Source: Sitta carolinensis (lineage: Eukaryota > Chordata > Aves > Passeriformes > Sittidae). Taken from it: a DNA stretch of 64,000 bases. The DNA is taken from NCBI GenBank assembly GCA_032173965.1, contig CM063287.1:5957859-6021858 (forward strand), read 5' to 3'. Shown piece by piece: positions 41,935-64,000 of the stretch; position 1 is the stretch's first letter, and every line of letters starts with the position of its first letter. The notes below the pieces were generated by a model, which saw nothing but the letters and a program-made list of their open reading frames with translations, did no database searches and was not told the origin of the DNA. The position numbers were made by a program, and so were the translations under genes.

Positions 41935-44900
41935 AAAGTCTAGCTCTCATTGCCCAGGCTCATTTCTTCCTTTACAGATGCCTCTTTCAACTTGTGCCTA
42001 TTTTGATTATCCTAATTTACCTACAGGTGACCTCTCATTACACACCAACACCACCTAATTTCTGCATTCGCTACACTAACATTCCCCCTGCCTTCTTGGA
42101 GTACATAGCAACACACGAAAATTTATTCAAGTTTGCATCTTCTTTTCCAGTGAAATCCCAGTCCCACTACCTTTCAATCCTTTGAATGGATGATCAGTTT
42201 GGATTAGTTTCATTAAACATAATGTGCAGAAGAAAATGGTGCCACAGGAAAGCTCTTAACATACACAGACGAAAAAAGAGGATCATGAATGTGTATACCT
42301 GGATATTCCTTATACTACCATCCTATCAAAGTAATAAACATGCTCATAAATAATCACATCAAGAAAAAAAACCCTACACTCTTTCTGGAAGAACATTTCC
42401 TTTTCCAGAAATGCATATTTAGAAAGTATCTGTTTCCTTTGTACGTGACAGCTCACAGACTTGCAAGCTCATGGTTGCCATCAAACATGTATAAGACAGT
42501 TAAGAGAAAAAGAGCTCCTGTCAAGGTAAAGATTAGTTAATCAGTTAAATATATATATATAAAGTTTATGCAGAAACTGGACCCAGCCCACAACTACTAT
42601 ATTGCAACATCAGCATCTCACAATGTGGACAAGATTCACATGTATTACATTTCCTCAAAGTATACTAAATTAAAATTTATAACTCACAGGCTGATGGGCC
42701 ATTCTGTCATGCTGGTGCTTCAGTTTGACACACTGAGGGTGGTTTCCAGTTCTGGAGCACCACTGGGTCACTTTGGTCAGTACTGCTCTGTATCTACACT
42801 GCTGAGGAAGTGTTATCTGCCATGGCAATCCAGGGTCACACAAGGCAACCGTCCTTGCTGCAGCAATCAGGAGCCCCACATTCTGTGAATTCAAAGAACA
42901 AAGATTTCCAAATATCTGACTTGCAAAGGTCTCTCCTGCCAGTATTAGACAAGCTTTTAGAAAAGCCCTAGATTTCAAAATACGCTCAAGAAAAGTACTA
43001 AATATTTCCTGACTCACCATGGAAATGAAAGAATTGGAAAAATGTCTTTAGCTCAGAGTGCTGTAAATCAGGATCCCGAGCTTCTGGGCATTTTGGGCTG
43101 CAGTTCAAATTAACGTACTTTACCATGATTTATACTACCTCTGTGCAATAAAAGTAGTCCGGGGCAGCTTGATCAGGCCCCCACCATCCTTGCTCACCTC
43201 TCTTTTCCTCATTCCTACGCTCACTAAATAAACACACCCCAAAAACTTCTCTCTCATATACCAAAAAAAACCCTGAAACTCAAACCATTCAGACTAACTG
43301 CAATTACTCACACAAGGTTTTTTAATGTAACTCTAATTGTGGTCCATTTTTGTAGCACTTATGAATGTAGCAGCTCTCTCTTTGGGCTGACACACTGAGA
43401 TCTACAATATAATGGGCTTATTCTAAAAGATTTGGGTTTTACTTGGCAGTTAAAAATAATAAAATAGTTCCTTCTGTGAAAAAGATACCTCCCTCCTCAA
43501 ATCTTCCAACAAGCCCATTAAAAACCATTTTGTCTGTCCTTGAGACCCTGAAAGGGACTTTTAAGTAGAGAACTGAAAGGATCTTATGAATCCTGTTTTA
43601 GTAGAGCCTCTGTTTCCCAATTCAGTTGCTGACAAAAAGAATCCATTAGTAGGATTTCTAAAAATATAATGCATTTGGATAAACTCTGGTTCCTACAAAG
43701 TTAAAGTAAGAACACTCGATGAGCAGATCTGACCCCAATCAGACCCCCAGACACAGAGCTACTGCAGAATATTAATCAGCCAAAGTTTTTTAAAGAGCAA
43801 TAGGACTAACTTGCCCAACTGAGAAACTTCACAGAAGATGGCATAACTAAAATACTCCTGTGAGATAAAAATAGTTAATTTTTGCTCTTGGAAAAAAACC
43901 CAACCCAAAACCAAACCACCATCACTACCACAACAAAACTCAAAAAAAATTGAGGTTGATGCCCCATGACTGTTATTTAGCAGGGTAAATACTCAGATAT
44001 AGTCCTAAACTTTTCTCTGAAGGACTCTGAGGATAAAGCTGCCATAAACACATGCCAGACCTATCACTACAGACCCTTTCTTTTGCCATCTCATTTCAAC
44101 CCTGTAGTTGTTACTAGTATACAGTAAACAGGGAAAAGTCAGCAACTAGTTACAAAACTCAGTCTAAAACCCCTCATTATTTCTTGCTAGATATTGAAGA
44201 TTCTCCTGTAAAGTAAAATTTTGCTATTTCAAACACTGCTTTATCAGACTCAGCAAATCCACAAGAATTAGTAGCCTTTCACTGGGATCATTAGTTAGTT
44301 TTTTGGATTTTCTGAAGTGGTTTTTCCCATCAGCAGTACTCAGAATTGACATCTGACTTCAAAGCAGTATAAAGACCATTAGGGCCACACTGTGACATTG
44401 CTGAATCTAAACTCCAGAAGATATTTGGATGTGCCTATTACACCATATAGGCTCTCTTTATTCACATCTCTCAAGTCATTATGCATACCAGGACCAGCAT
44501 AGACAGATGTCTCAAATAAAGGATGAGGGAAGTATAGTCAACGGGACAAAGCACTCTAGAGAAGAAAACAGATGACATTATTTATAAACAAACTGGCATT
44601 GTGAGCTGTACAGTGGGGGTTAATCAGAAACAACGTTCACTCATTTTTGGATATTGTCAGACAAGTCAGCAATATTGTTTTACTCAACGAAAAAGTTTTA
44701 AGATCTCTGTTCATGTCAGATAGGCATTAATAACTTATGGGTAAACATCACAGAAAAAAAATTCTGGCACTCAGCCTCTCTTTTTGCCAGGAAAGAAAAT
44801 GATTGAGCAGATGGTTTGTTCAGAAACTGCAGTCTTAGGAAGAAGCTTGTTTGTAAAACTGAATATATTTTGCAACCAACAAAGATGTGAAAATTTTTGT

Positions 44901-47900
44901 CCTTAGAAAGTTTTCACTGAAAACAAGAGGCTGGGAAAGTCAGTACATCATTCCAGTTCAAAACGAGTATCTAAGTCTTACTACTTTTTTCTTTTTTTTC
45001 TTAGCTGGTTGTGGCAGTCCAGTGCAACAGACCATAATTAAGCATCTTGACAGATTTATGGAAGCCTTGCTCTCAGACAAAGACCCATGTCATTATATTT
45101 CTACTGCACTGATGATGAATATGATTAGCAGAGGTTTTCTGCAGATGGGAGAGTTGTTTTCTTTACATGCTCCCCCTACCCTTGGCTGCATTTGTGAAGT
45201 AATTTCCCAATCTGCCAACTTGTATTTTGTGGTACAGTCCTGTCTTTCAGCCCCTTCTAGCACAGAGATGAAAAAGTCAGCTTTACTAATTAGCTTGTAA
45301 AAATATTATGGAGTTTTGCACACAGCTTCATCACTATTTTCTTCATTAATTTCTGAGCATGTGTCAGGGTACTGAGAGAATCTATATAGGTACATAAAAA
45401 TATACATAAAAAATACTGGATGATGATTGTCCCTGGATCCCAATACCACCAGGGAGGAAAGTGGTTTGCTAGGACCATAGCCAGTTTAACTCTTCTGAGC
45501 ACAGTTGATAGCAAAGGCCTACATATAGCCAGTACATTATTGAAAATAAAAATCTAAACAAAACAAACACGAACAAAGAAAAAACCAAAACAAAGACATT
45601 TTATCAGGCACAGATAAGAAGAGAAGCCAGTGTCCTTTCATGAGTCTCCTGATGAGATACAGCCTGGCTTTGTCAGAACTGACCCAGTACATGTACCCAG
45701 GTACTCAACACAAACTGAGGTTTGGAATTTTCTTTTTATGTACATTTTTTCATCCCTCTAACATATGACTTGATTGTATCAGAGGCATATGATTGTAATT
45801 AGCCAGACACCATGCCCAAGAAATCAAGCTGCAGTGAGACACAGGTTGTATTGGCTTAACTTCAGACTGATTAGCTTAGGCTGGGTGCCATAATAAATAC
45901 TTTCAAGGGAATTCCAGTAAATTCAGACCGTGGAGGAAAAGATTAATTGTTAAGACTATGCAGAGGTACGCAGAGAGTAAACAAAAGCAACACCATCAAT
46001 TTTTAGCTTACAGCTTATCTTGACAACAGTCTAAAGCCTGAGATATTTTGCCTGTGTGCCCAGTGTTCCATCTGTGGGAGGAGCTTGGCCTTTTGACTGG
46101 CAATAGCTGTACCAGGAACCTGTGCCCAGCCTCTATTTATTTGTGCCTCAAACATGAACAATGTTATTCCAGTCAGTTCATCACATTATCCTTACACTGG
46201 AAACAGGAGAGAAAATGATTAGGAAGACAATTCAAAGGATTCCTAGCCAAAAAAGGAAAGTTCTCCTCTTTGCTGAGGACAAATGCTACAGTTTTTTACT
46301 GTTTGTAACTTCCACTTCAGTCATGGTTGACATAGCGCCTGCAGAACAAAGTTGCTCCTGTTCTTCTTTGAAATATACAGTGCTGTAGAACTACTGTGTG
46401 TTCCCAGAAATAGAGCCCAGGCTGAAGGAGAAATTACAAATCCTAAAAGAATACCTGAAACCTTTTCTTTCTTTCTGTTCTTCAAGAAAAAAATTGTCCT
46501 TCCAGAGGGCTTTTTTTTTTTTTTTTCCTGAATGATAAAACCAACAAAAAAGATGTATAACTGTAGAGAGCTATAAACTGCTCATATGCTTTACCCCAGC
46601 TTTAACCAGAGGGGAAAAGACATCCCTCTTTTCCATATTTTGGGGCTCCAGAAGCTTAGATGTCAGTGAAGTTCTGCCAGCTCACACTCCAGCCAGGGCC
46701 CTGATATTTGTGGCAGACCTATGGCCACTCACGAGTGTAGTGCCAGGCAGTCAGTGCTTCCACCTTCCTTTCTGAAAGCCTGGACTCACAATGCACTAAA
46801 AATGAGCTGAAGTTTGTGCTAAGTTCACACTCCTTTATCAGATCTGAGCCTTGGAAGCCTGTGGCCCACAGCAGGTGGTAGCTATCCAAACCATTTGATG
46901 AGTCCTCTCCTCCTAGGAAAGGCACAGAGAAGGAGAGAAATGGCTACAAGCACAAGAAGGGAATCATGGAGAAATGCAAGAAAGCAGGCTGGCCACTGGA
47001 AGACTTATGCTTTCTTGCTTCATAGGTGCATGTTTGCACTTTGGATGATAAGGTCACACAAGTATGTTTTGAGACTGGATTCTGCAGTTAGTGGCCTCAG
47101 TACAGGGGGGACTTAGACCACATCTTGTGGCTCTTGTAAACTTAGTGGCAAATAGGAAGGTGCCTGAAAATATTGGGGGCTGGATTTTCAGATGAGGGTG
47201 TTTTTACATGTCTCCTTTTCTCTGAATAGAAACAGGGTACTCTGCTAAATTGGAGACTGAGCATTTTACTTTTTTAAAATGAAAGGAGGGAGCAGTAGAA
47301 GCAGGCTTATAAGAAAGAATAGACAGGATTTGTAATGTCCATAAAGCCAAAAGCTAGGAAATAAGTTGAAAGAAAACTATCAGGGGTTTATTCTTAAGGA
47401 GACTGAAACTGAGATTGAGAAGTTCTCTAAGTGAATTATGATTTACCGGATAACAGATACAGAAAGATTTCACTACCACTACCTATAAAACTGCATTGGT
47501 TTTTTATCAAGTAGCTCCAGTTTAGCCCGTCTAGTTGATGAACATTCTTCTCAACTAGCAAATATAAATGACTTATGGGGATAATATTTCAATATATGAT
47601 GACATTGCTATACCTTGGATTCTTTTAAGATCTGGGTTATTAAATATTAAATATCAAAGCTGTAAATTATTGTAGCAGCTTTATACAACTAAATTAAATT
47701 CAAACAAAACCTAATTTCCTTAATCATTGACTGTAATCCTCCAGGAACATATACTATTAACTCAGCTACAAATGGCATAGAAATCGTATGACTTCAGTTA
47801 AATTATTTTATATCAAATTCTAATCCAGGGCAGAGTCTTCAGTAAATCTCCTGCAGGGATTTTAATGCTTCTGCAATCATATTTGCTCTTTACTAGAGAG

Positions 47901-48337
47901 CTAATCTTTTTATACTCTGTTTTTTCACTCCTTTATCAATTTCCTTCACACCCTTACTGAGCTATAGCTAGTACCTTCTATCACATACCATACTTTGAAA
48001 GATTTGGCTTTCCCCTCTTGCATTTGATCAGCAATAGTTACGTTTTCACTTAAGACAGAATTGGATAGCTTTTTTTTTTGTTTCTCATGTACAGCTAAAC
48101 CATTCCCATTTGTTACAACATGTATGTTAATTGCCACTTGTGATGATCTCTTTATAAGGTTGTCATAATTATTCACAGTTTGCAGTCAAGCATTGAGAAA
48201 GCAGAACAATTTCCTCTTCGTTAAGAACCTTATGCAAGTAAATCTAAACAGATTTAATTTAAGCAAGAAACTTCCTTAGAGACTCAAGACAATGACTGGA
48301 TAATAAAGAAACAAACCCTAAAGCCCTAGGAGGTAAG
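41935..48337. other. Intergenic, no gene supported
   Basis: AT-rich with A/C tracts at 43.89 and 45.55 kb and a T17-type run near 46.51 kb. A 116-codon - strand frame (42670-43020) and a 137-codon + strand frame (44887-45300) are unrecognised. The latter contains a strong acceptor-like pyrimidine tract ending TTCTTAG at 45004. Confidence 0.6.
43894..43951 (+). repeat. A/C-rich low-complexity tract
   Basis: About 58 bases of mostly A and C, with AACCC and CAAAA words, in intergenic DNA. Confidence 0.75.
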
Positions 48338-48965
48338 ACTTGAAGAAACCCCCAGAGATCTAGTCAGCCCTCTACCCCAAGTGATCAACTAAACTGCTTT
48401 CATCCCTGACAGATGTTTCCCTAATCTGTGCTTAAAAGCCTGCAACAGTGAACATCTCTCCACACAATCTATTTCAGTGCTTCACTGTCCTTCTGAGCAA
48501 GATATAGCTACAGACATCTAATTGTATTTTCTCCCACTTTTTTCTTCTTTAAGCCTTTTACTTCCTTCTCTCTGCTTTGGGTCTGATGAACAGGCTCTTC
48601 CTGAGCACTTGGCCACTTCCATCTCCCCTCAGTTTTCTTTACAGTGAATGATGATATCTTATTCTTTCCTCAACAGTCTTATCCATCTTTGGACATTCTA
48701 TCCTCAGCTCTCCCTTGGAAAAGCATCACAAGAATCAAGCTAGTTTAGCTGAGGTTTTTCCCAGCATCAAGGAAGGCAGAAGAAATAACTGAAATTTGGA
48801 ATATTGCAGGTCTGTTTATACATCCCGGTGTGCCTTCTTCAGAGCAGAACAACACTGCTGACTCACATTGAATTTATGACCCATTCTCATCCCCGGTCTC
48901 TTCCAGCTTAATATCCTATAATTATTTCTTTATGAATATTGTAAATCAGATCTTCAAAGTCTCTT
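48338..48965 (-). mobile_element. Old CR1 LINE fragment
   Basis: Read on the - strand this follows the older CR1 layout. On the + strand the matching landmarks are AGATCTAGTCAGCCCTCTAC, GATGTTTCCCTAATCTGTGC, TTTCAGTGCTTCACTGTCC and, farther on, ATACATCCCGGTGTG and ACTGCTGACTCACATTGAAT. It is diverged, with no open frame of reverse transcriptase in view. The right end is uncertain. Confidence 0.72.
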
Positions 48966-49429
48966 GAATTGAAGGTAACTAGCCATTACCCCCAAATTTC
49001 ACTGCCTAAAACAGTCCATTTTGTAAGCAAGAGAAGCAAATTCTCTTTGTTCAGAGCTCCCACAAGAGAAATAAACAACCTTAAACCAGAACAAAAAACC
49101 ACTGCACATTATCACAAAAACTCACGGAACTTTTGTTCTGGAATTCCTCCTCACAGGATTTCCTAAGCCTTGCAGTCCAGTTCAAACGGGAGTACCTCCT
49201 TGTACTTGAACGGGGGTCTTGTGATTCTGTAAGACTGCAACCTGACAAGGATGTCACTTCAACTATCTAAAATGGAACCATTTGTTTATGTAAGCAATTT
49301 CCTACTATAGAGACACTCCTGCCCTTCTCCACTGGCTCCTCCCTCGCTGAGCCAAGGTAAGGTACCACTTCAGCTAAGCCCTTCCTAAGTACATAAGATG
49401 GGCATTGGCATGTTTCAGCTCTGTATCTA

Positions 49430-49570
49430 TTTGCTGATGTGACCTTCCATCTTAGAGCAGCGTGGCACTGCTGACTCACATTCAGGTTGTGAACCACCTC
49501 CAACCCCAGTTTCTTGTTGGGAACTGGTGCAGTTTCACATTTCTGAGAGTTACGGAATCTGCTTAGTGCA
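49430..49570 (-). mobile_element. Second old CR1 LINE fragment
   Basis: The stretch with GCACTGCTGACTCACATTCA and the following GTTGTGAACCACCTCCAACC repeats the CR1 segment present at about 48.85-48.90 kb, again in - orientation. It may be a separate insertion or part of the same older one with a duplicated segment. The ends cannot be placed exactly. Confidence 0.6.
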
Positions 49571-49972
49571 ACCATTGTAGTGACATGGGCTAAAGGCAGG
49601 AACTATTCAATCCAAGCACAGAGATCCTGTGGCACAGTTTTTAAAGTGCCAGATTCCCCATTCCTGCAGAAAGAAGGTCACTGGTGCTGGGGGCACAGTA
49701 AGGTTTGACATTTCCCAAATGCATCAACATGCTGCAGTTGGCTGTTATGTGGCAGAGCTGTGCAGTAGATCTAGCCAAGGTGTCTTGGATGAAAATTCCA
49801 CACAGTGGGATTTCACACCACTGTGTCCAGGCTTTGCTAGAGTACAGCAATGTGGCTACAAAGTTACAAGCTAACCTTGTCCCCCAGCTGCATAGCCAGG
49901 TGCAGCTGCTTTCAGGCTGCAACCAGTCCTTGAATGGTAGAAAGCAGAGAGGCTTTCTGCTCTCTAGGCTCC

Positions 49973-50248
49973 TGACCTCCCAGAGTCGGGGTTTGAAGTA
50001 AAGGTCCGAGAAGGCACATTGCAGAGATGTTTATTCTTCTTAAGGGGGGGGGGCAAAAAAGAGGCAGCAGAACCCCAAATCCCAAGCCTTTATCCTGAGT
50101 CCTCCTGGGGATGTTACCATCAGGGGCAGGTACAGTGGGACAGGGTGTGGCCAGCCAGGGATAAACCAAGCCCATTGGAGGAGGTTAACAGGGAGATTTA
50201 CTAGAGGATAAACAGCTTAACCAACTCGATATTCATTACCACACAGCA
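49973..50248 (-). mobile_element. Solo LTR of an endogenous retrovirus, with 5-bp target-site duplication
   Basis: The 276-bp element reads on the - strand from TGCTGTGTGG to GGGAGGTCA. It is flanked by a perfect duplication GCTCC at 49968-49972 and 50249-50253 (+ strand). In - strand order it has a TATA-like GATAAAG near 50.09 kb, a C10 run (50044-50053) and the polyadenylation signal AATAAA (50030-50035), then about 57 bases of R/U5-like sequence. This order, the TG...CA ends and the duplication define an LTR. No retroviral genes remain, so it is a solo LTR left by recombination. Confidence 0.85.
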
Positions 50249-50285
50249 GCTCCTGCAAACATTAACTCTCAGACACAGACCAGAG

Positions 50286-50360
50286 TTTCCAGAAAAAAAA
50301 AACAAACCACAAAAACCTCCCCAAAATCCCACAAAAAAACTCACAAACAAACCACAAAAA
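50286..50360 (+). repeat. A/C-rich low-complexity tract
   Basis: An A-rich sequence broken by C runs, lying just beyond the solo LTR that ends at 50248. Confidence 0.75.
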
Positions 50361-50499
50361 GATATGGAAGAGCATATATCATTAGCAGAGCACTATACAG
50401 ACAGACACAAGTCTTGCTTTCAGCTTGGATCCAACCAACACTACAACCCATTCCAGATCAATTTCTTCAGAGATCAGAAAGTCTCTACTTATGCAACCA

Positions 50500-50608
50500 T
50501 TTCAGGTCAGAGCAAAGGTCCATCTAATTCCACTGTCTGCATCAAGCAGTAGCCCTAACTCCATCCTCAGGGAAAGAGTACAAAAGCAAGGTAAACAAAG
50601 TTTCTAGC
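50500..50608. repeat. Old interspersed repeat, CR1-like
   Basis: The words AGGTCAGAGCAAAGGTCCAT, CACTGTCTGC, and CTCAGGGAAAGAGTACAAAA follow, from memory, an old repeat widespread in reptiles and birds. It is short and decayed, so neither the family nor the strand can be named. Confidence 0.45.
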
Positions 50609-53029
50609 CCATGATCAATTAGCCTGACAAGTCTAAGCTGCAGATCAGTAGAAACTATGAAAAGAATTGAATTGGTGAAACACTAGCACACACAGAGTCA
50701 TAGAGAAAAAAAATTTCTAAGAAACCTCTTCTCTAAGGTTGTGTTCAGGAGTCAGTGCTTTCCCATTCTACAGTGTACATCTGCACTCCTCCCATACTGC
50801 AATACCACCCCCCAAGGGCTTCTGTGCCACCCAGCTGTCCACTGACTGAACAATTCCCAGCAGATTTCCTAGTCATGACATGCTTGAACACATAAAAGAC
50901 ATTTTAGTTACTACGGTTTTTGTGCTAATTGTCCCTCACACTCCTTCAGTCAGCCTTATCATGTTTGTCCATGCTAGAGTTTGTAATTTTTTTCAGTTTT
51001 CTTCAGCTGGACAGCGTTTCATCTTTTTGAAGGATGCCTTCTTGCTCCTGCAATCTCACTTACCCTGCAAATGCTGGCTTCTTCTCACTCTTTCTCAAGT
51101 TTCCTTTGATGCACAGTTATTATCTCTGCACTTCCCATGTGATTTACAGAAGCAATATCCACACTCCCTGCAAAGAGTTAGGTGTTCCATCTGTCTTACT
51201 TTCAACGTGCCTGCTGAGCTGTGTCTAGTTTTCCTTTTTGAAGCTGAGCAGAGCAATGGTAGAGAATTCTGGCTTGTCTTACTCCTGCAATGATGCCGAA
51301 TCTAAGCACAGTAAGATCCTCCTTTCAGCTGTTACTCCCTACATCATATCCCATAACCCAATCAGGATTCAAGTCAAGCACTGCTTTCATGGGTTCCTGA
51401 ACTGGCTGCTCACAAAACAGCCACTGAAACATTAAAAAGTGCACTCTATCAGGTCTGTATGCAATACTTGCCTCTTCTAGGCCAAAGAAATGAAGCTGTC
51501 TGTGAGTACTTCTCCCTCTGCTCAGGCTGTTGTGCTGCCATCATGGTCCACCACTAAGTAGGCAGAGTCAATATTGTATTTTCTTCCTACTTAAGTTTGG
51601 GACTTTCACTGATGGGAAGTTTGGATTGTTTGTTGATGAAACTACCTTGTTAAGCAGTTCAGCTCCAGCATGTCTTCAATATCCAGAATTAGCTCTCAGA
51701 ATCCTTCCTGAGCACGGTATGATGAGAATGTTGTACTGATCAAAATCTTTCCAAGTTTTGTGACATCTGTCTGCCCTGCTAGGATCTCCATGAACAATAG
51801 GACATACCAATTTCCCCAAGTCATTTCTTCAACATTAAGCACTCCCACAGAGGAATATCTTGTTTAAACAATCTCTTCAATCTGTCTGTTCCCAGTTTCC
51901 TCTTCAACTACATTTGACCTTAACGCCAGCGGAAGGGCTGTGAACCAGCAGCACCCAAGGCACGATATGGCAGGCTGGTATTGGCAGGGATTATCAATAG
52001 TAGGTCCTTGACTTGAATTCATTTTCCACTGAGCGTGAGGAGCTTGATTTTATTCCTCCAAAAAGGCATGCTACACAGTCCATTTATTTACTCAGGCATT
52101 TCCCAAGTGAGTCATCTCTACTCTGGAATGGACCTTCCTTTTCCTTTTTATTCTGGGCAGGTTAAAGTAAAGTAGTCTTATCCCCCCCACCCCCAGGGAT
52201 ATCAGCTGGCTAGCACCAGTGCTTCATAAAGGAAGAGTCTTGGCTTTGCAGTAAGGAAAACTTGGATCTTAGCAATTGAGGAAAAATACCTTCTTAGAAA
52301 GGTCACAACTCTCAGAAGAATATCATCTTGTGTTTAAATAGAACAGGATTTAAAAAAAAATAAATCTAGGAAGTTAGGACCTCTGAAATACCACAGTACT
52401 TTACATGGACTTGATTCTCCATTTACATTTTACAATGGTCTATCTCAGTTTAAGTGTTTGGCAGTAAATTAACACGAAACTGGAGCAAAACAATGCCAAT
52501 TTTGATCAAGAAAAATTTTATCTTTGATTACCTAAGTGTAAATACAAATACAATTTATAACCTATATGAGAAACATCAAGGAAATTTTAAAACAAATTCT
52601 GTACTTCATACACTGTTCCCACAGGATACAAAAAGTCCGTCTATAGGTAACTGACCTAACAGTCACACTTTAGTGCATTTTTTGTATATGACTCTGTTGA
52701 CCAATTCAGTAAAATTAGTGTTAGCCTAGACTTCATCCCTGTTTCTGGAGTGCTGCACCTGCTCTGCTCCTTAATCCTGAAGCAGGGTGTAAATCTTAGA
52801 ATAGAGTGGTTTGACTAGATTTCAGTTTCTGTCTTCTGCTGCACAAGGGATTCCAATGCATACAGATTCTGCTTTCTATACTGCAATGTTAAATGATTTT
52901 AAAAGCCCCCAAATATGAACTCTCTTTCATGGGGAGCAGAAAGAGGGGTTTTGTTTGCACTCTCAGAAATGCAGTGGAACTTTCAGCCAAAATGATTCAA
53001 ACTAATAACGCGCCTTACATTGTGTCTTT
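50609..53029. other. Intergenic upstream of TMEM26, no gene supported
   Basis: AT-rich DNA between the old repeat and the TMEM26 CpG island. The 137-codon frame at 50880-51293 is hydrophobic and Leu/Phe-rich but is not recognised and shows no protein-like pattern. Confidence 0.6.
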
Positions 53030-53120
53030 CTTGGAAATGCACGAGGCGAGAGCAGCAAGCGGGGCTGCAGAGCGATGGTAAAAGGGCGAGAGGGGAAATC
53101 CCGCCGTGCTTGGTCCTTGA

Positions 53121-64000
<10,880 letters not shown>

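Noticed and set aside
50880..51293. 137-codon hydrophobic + strand frame
   Set aside because: Leu/Phe-rich because the DNA is T-rich; no signal-peptide or membrane-protein layout that repeats a known family.
1..53000. Exons of CABCOCO1, RHOBTB1 or ARID5B, the mammalian neighbours of TMEM26
   Set aside because: I looked for peptides like these among the open frames on both strands and recognised none. They are expected farther away.

Overview
The window is vertebrate nuclear DNA, almost certainly from a bird and probably a songbird. Three things point there. A 5'-truncated CR1 LINE at 41.65-41.93 kb ends in the typical avian CR1 3' tail. The LTR at 13.27-13.68 kb resembles, from memory, a family common in passerine genomes. 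The one clear gene, TMEM26, has the vertebrate exon structure, with large introns and a CpG-island promoter. There are no bacterial-type operons, CRISPR arrays or phage genes. Most of the long open frames are chance frames in non-coding DNA.

Layout. Positions 1-53 kb are a gene-poor, mostly AT-rich intergenic region. It holds scattered GC-rich patches, two small CpG clusters (about 5.56-5.71 and 8.86-9.09 kb), a solo LTR on the + strand (13,273-13,680), three CR1 fragments (41.65, 48.34 and 49.43 kb), a second solo LTR on the - strand with a perfect 5-bp target-site duplication (49,973-50,248), and several perfect hairpins (27.04, 30.46 and 30.68 kb). Between 22.58 and 26.13 kb four + strand segments are bounded by good splice-site matches. 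They could be exons of an unannotated, probably non-coding transcript, but sequence alone cannot prove it.

From about 53.0 kb the sequence becomes a CpG island, and TMEM26 (transmembrane protein 26) begins on the + strand. Four coding exons are seen: 53,439-53,629, 56,874-56,952, 62,292-62,405 and 62,959-63,179. Their phases join perfectly and give about 201 residues. The rest of the gene lies beyond the right edge. Intron 1 carries a G-rich 40-bp minisatellite about 300 bp after exon 1, and a tRNA-like sequence near 55.42 kb.

I found no evidence for a new multi-gene system. The most unusual signals are the minisatellite in the TMEM26 CpG island, the 25-bp perfect hairpin, the foldback LTR, and the cluster of exon-like segments.
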